NCBI GenBank assembly: GCA_913055705.1
Contig: CAJXKT010000003.1
Coordinates: forward strand, 1 to 46,184
DNA: 46,184 nucleotides
DNA from: an uncultured bacterium
Lineage (GTDB): Bacteria; Planctomycetota; Brocadiia; Brocadiales; Scalinduaceae
Reading direction: 5' to 3'
Made by a program: the position numbers and the translations under genes. Below the pieces are notes generated by a model. That model did not search any database, was not told where the DNA came from, and worked only from the letters and a program-made list of their open reading frames with translations. Below, piece after piece: positions 39,556 through 46,184 of this stretch (its first letter is position 1; each line of letters begins with the position of its first letter).

Positions 39556-39802
39556 AAAACCACAAATCATGTTTTCAAATCAAGAAAAAGTCTAAATATC
39601 CGTAAACAAGAATTCCCCAAAGGCACAGAAAACAGATTTTGGAAATTTGACACTTAAAGATGGAATTATGAAAAAAACCATCAACATTTCACCTTTATCC
39701 ATAATATACAGTATTAATGTCCTCTCCCTCCAAACCTACAGGAATATTTGATGTGAAGAACGAAGATTGACTCCAACAAATTCTACGAATTTTAGACTTG
39801 TT

Positions 39803-40867
39803 ATGAAACTTCTAAATCAAACCATAGAAAATATCGAGGAGATCTCGATAGACTCAGATGGAAATATAAGAGATAGATTAAAAAATCTGGCCATTCCTGC
39901 CGGAAGCCTTGGACGATTGGAAGAGTTTGCAACTATTTACGCCTCTATAAAAGGATCAACAGAAGCGACAATAAGACACAAAGTTGTTTTTACAATGGCT
40001 GGAGATCATGGAGTCTCCAGTGAAGGTGTAAGCGTTTTTCCTCAAGAGGTAACCAGACAGATGGTAAATAACTTTCTCGATGGAGGAGCCACTATAAGTG
40101 TTTTCGCACGACATGCAGGTGCAAGGGTGGTTGTAGTTGATTGTGGCGTAAAGGCTGATTTTGAGCCTGTTGAGGGTTTAAAGATAAAAAAGGTTGGTTA
40201 TGGAACCGGTAATATTGCATGCGGGCCGGCAATGTCCAGAGAACAGGCAATAAAGTCTCTGGAAGCGGGCATAGAAATTATTAACGAAGAACTCTGCAAC
40301 GGTCTGGACATCGTTGCCACTGGAGATATGGGAATAGCCAATACTACACCAAGTAGCGCAATAATTGCATGTTTAACGGGAGTAGATGTAAGCAAAGTAA
40401 CCGGAAGAGGTACCGGTTTAGATGATGAGGGTATGGAAAAGAAGATCGGTATTATCACGAGAGCATTAGATGTTAATAAACCTGACACATCAGACCCGAT
40501 AGACGTACTCTCAAAGGTAGGAGGATTTGAGATAGGTGGTATTGCGGGTCTGTGTCTCGCTGCGGCACGTCATAGGATACCGGTATTGATTGACGGATTT
40601 ATCTCTACTGCCGCCGCATTGATAGCTTGTACAATAGAACCCAAGGTAAATAACTATCTCATATCATCTCATGCATCTGCAGAAAATGGCCATAAAATCG
40701 CACTGGAGAAATTGGGGAAAAAAGCAATCTTAGATCTGGATTTAAGACTCGGAGAAGGTACCGGTGCTGTATTGGCAATGAGTTTGATTGAGGCTGGTGT
40801 AAGTATCCTGACACAGATGGCATCATTTACTGAAGCCGGAGTCTCCGTACCACACCTTCATAAATGA
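39803..40867 (+). CDS. cobT: Nicotinate-nucleotide--dimethylbenzimidazole phosphoribosyltransferase
   Basis: PAGSLGRLEEFA, MAGDHGVSSEGVSVFPQEVTRQMV, GDMGIANTTPSSAI. ORF extends to 39767. Confidence 0.95.
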   Translation: MKLLNQTIENIEEISIDSDGNIRDRLKNLAIPAGSLGRLEEFATIYASIKGSTEATIRHKVVFTMAGDHGVSSEGVSVFPQEVTRQMVNNFLDGGATISVFARHAGARVVVVDCGVKADFEPVEGLKIKKVGYGTGNIACGPAMSREQAIKSLEAGIEIINEELCNGLDIVATGDMGIANTTPSSAIIACLTGVDVSKVTGRGTGLDDEGMEKKIGIITRALDVNKPDTSDPIDVLSKVGGFEIGGIAGLCLAAARHRIPVLIDGFISTAAALIACTIEPKVNNYLISSHASAENGHKIALEKLGKKAILDLDLRLGEGTGAVLAMSLIEAGVSILTQMASFTEAGVSVPHLHK

Positions 40868-41023
40868 AAATGTCACACTGATTGAAATACTGGCAATTTT
40901 ATTTATTTTTAAACACAACTTATAGTATTCTTGACAATCACCTTCAATATTAGTTCTCCCCTACTACCTCTCATGGTAATCATATTTTTCAAAGTAGACC
41001 AAGAACTTTAATATCATTAACTT

Positions 41024-42292
41024 ATGAAGAAAGTAGAAATAATATCTGTTGGCTCTGAACTTGTGTGTGGCCAAATCAGAGATTTGAATGCACCATTTGC
41101 CGCATCAAAACTAACAGAACTTGGCTTCAATGTTATAAATCAATCAATTGTAGGTGACAATCCTCAAGATTTAAGACTTGCGCTTCAAACTGCATCGGAG
41201 AGAGCAAATCTGGTTATAATAACAGGAGGATTAGGGCCCACGATGGATGACATTACAAGGGAAACTGTTGCCGATTTCTGTGATGTTAAATTAATAACAG
41301 ATGATGATTCCGTAAATCATATTGAGAGCTTAATTAAAAGCGCACATAGCCACAAGTATATTAATAACTTAAAGCAGGCAATGATACCGGAGAGTGGTAT
41401 TGTCATCCATAACGCAACAGGGACAGCTCAAGGTTTTCTTGTAAGTACATCTCAATCCAGTATTATTTGCCTGCCGGGTGTACCTGCAGAGATGACGTTA
41501 ATGTTTGAGGATTGGGTTATCCCATACATTCTTCGAGAATCAGATGATAGAAGAGAAAAATGTACCAGGATAATTAATACATTTGGGATGTCAGAATCTA
41601 TACTTGATGAGAAAACCAGGGAAATAATTCAACCTGATGAGCATTTGTCTTACAGCACGCTTGTAAATGATGGCATAGTTTCCATACGTATCACAGTAAG
41701 CGATGTAGAAGAGAAGAAAGCAATCTCTATACTTAATGAGATTGAAGAAAATATTTGCATGGAGCTGGGAAAATTTGTTTTTAGCAAAGGCGAAGATACT
41801 CTTGAAGATACTATTTCAAAACTTTTAAAGAAACATTCCACAACATTGGCAGTCGCCGAGTCCTGTACCGGAGGGCTGGTTTCAAATCTGTTGACAAATG
41901 TCCAGGGTAGTTCAGATTTCTTTTCAGGAGGAATCGTTTCTTATAGTAATAAAGCAAAGAAAGACCTGCTCAACGTTTCAGAAAAACTCATTGAAAAATA
42001 TGGGGTAATAAGTGCAGAGGTTGCAAAGGCAATGGCTCATGGCGTAAGAGAACGAATACAGACCGATATAGGATTGGCTGTTACCGGAATAGCCGGACCT
42101 GCCGGTTTTGAGGAAGGAATTGACCAGGGAAAACCTGTGGGACTGGTTTATGTAGCAACCGCAATAAATGGAGATCTGAAATGTGAGGAATATCGCTTTT
42201 TCGGCTCAAGAATAGATATAAAAAAACGTGCTGCAAATGCAGTACTGAACACGTTGAGATTACATTTGTTAGGAAAAGCAGCAAGATGCTGA
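41024..42292 (+). CDS. cinA: CinA-family nicotinamide mononucleotide deamidase-related protein
   Basis: N-terminal MoaB-like domain (GGLGPTMDDITRE) and C-terminal PncC domain (AESCTGGLVSNLLTNVQGSSDFF, GIAGPAGFEEG). Confidence 0.95.
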   Translation: MKKVEIISVGSELVCGQIRDLNAPFAASKLTELGFNVINQSIVGDNPQDLRLALQTASERANLVIITGGLGPTMDDITRETVADFCDVKLITDDDSVNHIESLIKSAHSHKYINNLKQAMIPESGIVIHNATGTAQGFLVSTSQSSIICLPGVPAEMTLMFEDWVIPYILRESDDRREKCTRIINTFGMSESILDEKTREIIQPDEHLSYSTLVNDGIVSIRITVSDVEEKKAISILNEIEENICMELGKFVFSKGEDTLEDTISKLLKKHSTTLAVAESCTGGLVSNLLTNVQGSSDFFSGGIVSYSNKAKKDLLNVSEKLIEKYGVISAEVAKAMAHGVRERIQTDIGLAVTGIAGPAGFEEGIDQGKPVGLVYVATAINGDLKCEEYRFFGSRIDIKKRAANAVLNTLRLHLLGKAARC

Positions 42293-42317
42293 AAACATGC
42301 TAATTTGCTCTGCAATC

Positions 42318-42449
42318 CTATGTATTCAATTTTTGTCCCTTTGCTCTGCGTCTTTTAATTATTGCCCTTCCGCCTTTTGTCCTCATTCTCTTGCGAAAAC
42401 CACACATTCTGACTCGTTTAATTGAACTTTTCCTGACTCTTATTTTCAT
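42318..42449 (-). CDS. rpmH: 50S ribosomal protein L34, absent from ORF track
   Basis: Read directly: [43 protein letters not shown]; GFRxRMxTKxGRxxxxRRRAKGxK is the L34 signature. Confidence 0.93.
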   Translation of the reverse strand: MKIRVRKSSIKRVRMCGFRKRMRTKGGRAIIKRRRAKGQKLNT

Positions 42450-42599
42450 AAAATCGTCCTTTGTTGAGTAATAACCCTTTTTACCAGCCTAACTTAGGGT
42501 GTTTTTATCGTATACACGACATAATACCCGCTTGATTACACAATTCAAACGTTTGTTGGCCGTTTCCCTGTAAAATCTAAGAATTGCGTAAAAGTATAG

Positions 42600-42627
42600 A
42601 TTTTATAGAATGATATATATTTGTCAA
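42600..42627 (-). promoter_or_regulatory. Sigma70-type promoter for rpmH
   Basis: On minus strand TTGACA (42627-42622), 16-nt spacer, TAAAAT (42605-42600). Confidence 0.6.
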
Positions 42628-42679
42628 ACAAAAGATATTTTTTTTTAAAATATACTTAAGTAAAAGTCATAAAATCGTA

Positions 42680-42708
42680 TTGACATAAGTACTTAGACTT
42701 GATAGCAT
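42680..42708 (+). promoter_or_regulatory. Sigma70-type promoter for HU gene
   Basis: TTGACA (42680-42685), 17-nt spacer, TAGCAT (42703-42708). Confidence 0.55.
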
Positions 42709-42768
42709 GTCCCGAAAGTTACGTGTTTCATTGTAATGGACTTTCACAAAAGAAAGGGGTGTGATTAA

Positions 42769-43089
42769 GTGCAAACTACTACAAAGAGAGATTTATGTGA
42801 GAAAATAGTACGAAAAACAAACAATTCACAATTACTTGTCAAAGAAACGATTCAAATGTTCCTGGACAGAATCGTTGAGGAATTGTCACAAGGCAACCGG
42901 ATAGAATTGAGAGACTTTGGTGTATTTGAAGTTAAGAAAAGAGCGGCGAGGAAAGCAAGAAATCCCCGCACCGGAGAAGAAGCCTTTGTACCTGCCAAAA
43001 ATGTCGTTGTTTTCAAGGTGGGGAAATTAATGAAAGAAAGTGTAAACAACAGCACAAGCAACAACTCAAATACAGCAGATCCATCTTAA
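42769..43089 (+). CDS. HU/IHF-family DNA-binding protein
   Basis: GTG start with AAAGGGG upstream; IELRDFGVFEVKKRAARKARNPRTGE. Confidence 0.95.
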   Translation: MQTTTKRDLCEKIVRKTNNSQLLVKETIQMFLDRIVEELSQGNRIELRDFGVFEVKKRAARKARNPRTGEEAFVPAKNVVVFKVGKLMKESVNNSTSNNSNTADPS

Positions 43090-43281
43090 AATCAGAAATC
43101 ATACCACGGAAAAGCCAGTTTCAGGATCTTTTGTTCCAACTAACACGAGGTTAGTACCATAATAATATTTAACACTTTCTAATAAGTTAAACACTACTGC
43201 CACAACCCCACCTCTATAACATATTCAATCCACACTAAATAAGACAGACTATAACCACCCTTAATCCCATCTAGAAGGTAA

Positions 43282-44451
43282 ATGGAAGAACAGATTTCGA
43301 GTTATATGCAAAGCCAGGAGAATGAAATTGTGCGCCTGGCAGATGAGTTGATTGGCGCTAACACCGTAAATCCACCCGGTAATGAGCGTCTGGCTGTAAA
43401 CATAGTAGAGAAATATTTTAAAACACACGGCATTCGGTACGATATTTTTGAAAAAATTGCAGGAAGAGCAAATATAGTTGGATATATTGGAAATGGGAGC
43501 CCGACATTACTCGTTGCCTGTCACCTGGATGTAGTTCCACCTGGTAATGGATGGGACACAGACCCTTTTAAGTCAGTTGTAAGAAATGGTAGAATTTACG
43601 GACGTGGAGCAAACGATAATAAGGGACAAATGGCTTCCATGTTGGTACTGGCAAAGCTTTTAAAAGACAATGAATCAAGGCTTAATGGTAGTTTCTTATT
43701 AATTGGCGCGGCTGATGAAGAAAAAGGTTCGGACTTAGGGTTAAAATATTTACTTGATGAATGTGGGATATCTGCAGATTTTGCAATTATACCAGACGTG
43801 GCACACAATATGAAAATAATAGACGTTGGAGAGAAAGGAGCTTTATTTCTGAACATAACGTCATACGGTAAACAAGCCCACGGTTCAACACCGGAAAAAG
43901 GTACTAATGCTATATGGAATATGGTTGAGTTACTTAATCAATTAAAGAATATAAAATTCCTGCGCTTGTCTCATGAATTATTTTCCCATCCAACCTTAAA
44001 TCTTGGTACTATCTCTGGTGGAGCAGCACATAATGTCGTTCCTGCCAAATGCGAGGTAAAACTTGATATCCGTTATTTACCGGGTGAGACAGAAAAGGAA
44101 ATAGTGGGCAATATTAATGAGATAATTACTTCAATAAAAAAGAATAATCCAACCTCAAAGTTTGATATTACTGTTGATGCACATCTGCCCCCTACTCAAG
44201 TGCCGGCAGACAATCCGCTGATTAACATAATTGCAATGCATTCTGAATCTGTTCTCGGAGCAAGACCAATACCCATGGGGTTTTCGGGTGTAACGGTAAC
44301 TAAACAACTAATAGAAAAAGGTATTATGGCGGTTGGATTTGGCCCTGGTGACGAAGACCAGTCTCATATAGCAAATGAATCTATAGAGATACAAGAGTTG
44401 ACAAATTTTGGAAAGATTATGGGCCTTATAGTTTTTGATATACTTAAATAA
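43282..44451 (+). CDS. M20-family metallopeptidase (ArgE/DapE-like)
   Basis: ACHLDVVPPGNGWDTDPF, YGRGANDNKGQMASM, GAADEEKGSDLG, FGPGDEDQSHIANE. Confidence 0.93.
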   Translation: MEEQISSYMQSQENEIVRLADELIGANTVNPPGNERLAVNIVEKYFKTHGIRYDIFEKIAGRANIVGYIGNGSPTLLVACHLDVVPPGNGWDTDPFKSVVRNGRIYGRGANDNKGQMASMLVLAKLLKDNESRLNGSFLLIGAADEEKGSDLGLKYLLDECGISADFAIIPDVAHNMKIIDVGEKGALFLNITSYGKQAHGSTPEKGTNAIWNMVELLNQLKNIKFLRLSHELFSHPTLNLGTISGGAAHNVVPAKCEVKLDIRYLPGETEKEIVGNINEIITSIKKNNPTSKFDITVDAHLPPTQVPADNPLINIIAMHSESVLGARPIPMGFSGVTVTKQLIEKGIMAVGFGPGDEDQSHIANESIEIQELTNFGKIMGLIVFDILK

Positions 44452-44609
44452 TTCTGCCTTAAAATATTTTTGAGAAAAATAAAAATCGTCTTGACTCTGA
44501 TTCTATGAAATATATAATTTGGTAATACAAGAGTAAGTGTTGCACATCAGAAAACTTTTTAAGCTTTATAATTAAAGTTTTGTTTTTGCGGTCTATAAAA
44601 GAGTAAAAG

Positions 44610-44792
44610 ATGGTTTCCAATTTCAGGGTACACATAAACAAGAGTCATAAGAAAATGAAAAGGTTGGCTTTCCTGAAAGAACGGTATAAAAAGCTTATAT
44701 TAGAACCTAGAAAAGAGATAGAATCTGAGATAGATAAGGACTTAAAAGAAGAAGAAAGCGTCAAACACTCAAATGTTAAATGTCTTCATTAA
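44610..44792 (+). CDS. Small basic hypothetical protein (60 aa)
   Basis: Only ORF in its intergenic region; weak ribosome-binding context. Confidence 0.3.
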   Translation: MVSNFRVHINKSHKKMKRLAFLKERYKKLILEPRKEIESEIDKDLKEEESVKHSNVKCLH

Positions 44793-45000
44793 TAAAATGA
44801 TTAGATTTAACGTTTTCATATTTCGCAACTATTCTAAATCATTCCTAATCAAATATAATACTTTTAACACCATTCCCAAGTAGTGATGAAGTATTTATAA
44901 TTCACTATTCTTTTTTTCTTGAAAAATCTTTTTCTGTTTTATATTTTAGTTTTGTTTTAGTAAATACATAATCAACATATTCTGCGAATTTGAATAATGT

Positions 45001-45078
45001 CGGGGCGTGGCTCAGCTTGGCTAGAGTGCCTGCCTTGGGAGCAGGAGGTCGCTGGTTCAAATCCAGTCGCCCCGACCA
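45001..45078 (+). tRNA. tRNA-Pro(TGG), CCA encoded
   Basis: CGGGGCG/CGCCCCG acceptor, anticodon in CCTTGGGAG, GGTTCAAATCC T-arm, ACCA. Confidence 0.95.
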
Positions 45079-45079
45079 T

Positions 45080-46147
45080 TTAACTCAACAACTTACGACA
45101 TTCTTGATGATTCTCATTTTCATCAATTGTCGCCAAATTGTCGCCAGAATTTAAAATCTGGATAGTAGATCGTAGCTTTTCTGGACTTAAATGGGCATAC
45201 CTCTGAGTAGTTTTAATATCCTTATGCCCAGCCAAACCTCCAACTGAATAAAGATCAGCCCCCCTTTGTACCAACCTTGAACAAAAATCATGGCGGAGGT
45301 CATGGAAGCGAAAGTTCTCAACACCTGCACTCCTACACGTGTCCCTGAAAGACTTACTAATCCACCAATGGCGATAAGGTTTGCTTCCCTCACCATAACC
45401 AAATACATAGTTATTTTTCTTGTCCACAAATAACGTCTTAAGTATATTGTGAACATTCTCACTCATTGGAACACTATGCGGTTCACCATTCTTTGTTCTC
45501 TCCAGGATGATCATCTCAGAGAATGTGTTGACTTCACTCCACTTGAGATAAGCTATGTTTGATAATCTCAAGCCTGTCTCCCTCGCAATCACTACAATGG
45601 GTTTTAACCATTCTGGCAGGGCACTCATTAACTTCTTTTCCTCATCTGGAAAAAGATATCTTACCCGCCTGACATCACCGCTTGGAATCTTAATCCTGGC
45701 AAAAGGGGTCTCATCAACCAATTCCCAATTACGAATAGCCAAATTATAAGCATGACGTAATAGACGAAGCTCGTGGTTGATAGTAACATCCCCCACCCCG
45801 TCCATACGCCTATCCGTAACAAATTTAGCTATATGACTGGGTTTTACATCACTGAGTAACTTCTTACCAAAACACTGAAGTATCCTTTTTGAGAAATAGA
45901 TGTCGTTTTTGTAGGTAATTGCTCCCTTGTTTGGTTTAGAATGCTCAGCAAGGTATTTATCAATCAGGATTGCAACAGTTATCTTGTTCCCTTTGGGTTT
46001 CTTAAAGAAGGAACCTTCAATAATCTCCGTCCTGATTTTTGCCTCTCTCGCTTGAGCAGATTTTCGATTGCGTGTTCCAAGGCTTTTTTCTACCTTTTTA
46101 CCGTCATGCCGTATTTTAGTCCACCAAATTTGGCCTCTTAAAAACAT
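45080..46147 (-). CDS. Tyrosine recombinase / phage-type integrase
   Basis: ARETGLRLSNIAYLKWSEV, FHDLRHDFCSRLVQRG, GHKDIKTTQRYAHLSP (R...HxLR...Y); GGGAGG ribosome-binding site upstream. Confidence 0.93.
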   Translation of the reverse strand: MFLRGQIWWTKIRHDGKKVEKSLGTRNRKSAQAREAKIRTEIIEGSFFKKPKGNKITVAILIDKYLAEHSKPNKGAITYKNDIYFSKRILQCFGKKLLSDVKPSHIAKFVTDRRMDGVGDVTINHELRLLRHAYNLAIRNWELVDETPFARIKIPSGDVRRVRYLFPDEEKKLMSALPEWLKPIVVIARETGLRLSNIAYLKWSEVNTFSEMIILERTKNGEPHSVPMSENVHNILKTLFVDKKNNYVFGYGEGSKPYRHWWISKSFRDTCRSAGVENFRFHDLRHDFCSRLVQRGADLYSVGGLAGHKDIKTTQRYAHLSPEKLRSTIQILNSGDNLATIDENENHQECRKLLS

Positions 46148-46184
46148 GATAAACCTCCCTTCCGAAGCCTGAACAGTGTCTGCA

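Noticed and set aside
39556-39802. Possible cobalamin riboswitch upstream of cobT
   Set aside because: No B12-box-like motif was recognised in the leader.
42450-42768. Possible oriC near rpmH
   Set aside because: No cluster of TTATCCACA-type DnaA boxes seen and dnaA/dnaN are not adjacent.
1-46184. CRISPR arrays or defence loci
   Set aside because: No regularly spaced direct repeats or cas-like/restriction-like genes were found; the only mobility gene is the edge integrase.

Overview
The window is a low-GC bacterial chromosome segment. Gene content (anammox-like mix, PurS-PurL fusion, A24 prepilin peptidase, M50 and CPBP proteases) suggests Planctomycetota/Brocadiales, but that placement is inference only. 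About 45 protein genes are supportable. A tightly packed minus-strand block (14646 to 195) carries tyrA, purL, purQ, nuoE, nuoF, a P-loop NTPase, recJ, a prepilin peptidase, an OmpA lipoprotein, hisH, hisA and an EF-G-like GTPase. Other recognisable genes are accA, purN, pyrB/pyrI, apgM, miaB, cobO, thiC, a RluB-type synthase, truA, ogt, uppP, ubiX, sppA, cobT, cinA, an HU-type protein and an M20 peptidase. There are five tRNA genes: Cys-GCA, Leu-TAA, Ser-GCT, Ser-TGA and Pro-TGG. A tyrosine recombinase abuts tRNA-Pro at the right edge, probably the boundary of an island that continues outside the window. Two small genes missing from the supplied ORF track were read directly: rpmH (L34, 42318..42449, minus) and a 59-aa Cys-containing ORF (32510..32689, minus). 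No clear multi-gene novel defence or biosynthetic system is visible. The most interesting signals are small-scale: a 145-bp palindromic MITE-like element with 20-bp terminal inverted repeats, a CTAAAG-centred hairpin family, GC-rich intergenic repeats with an apparent related in-frame insertion inside recJ, a tandem 12-bp repeat giving AccA a Lys-rich N-terminus, and an unexplained structured intergenic element upstream of truA.
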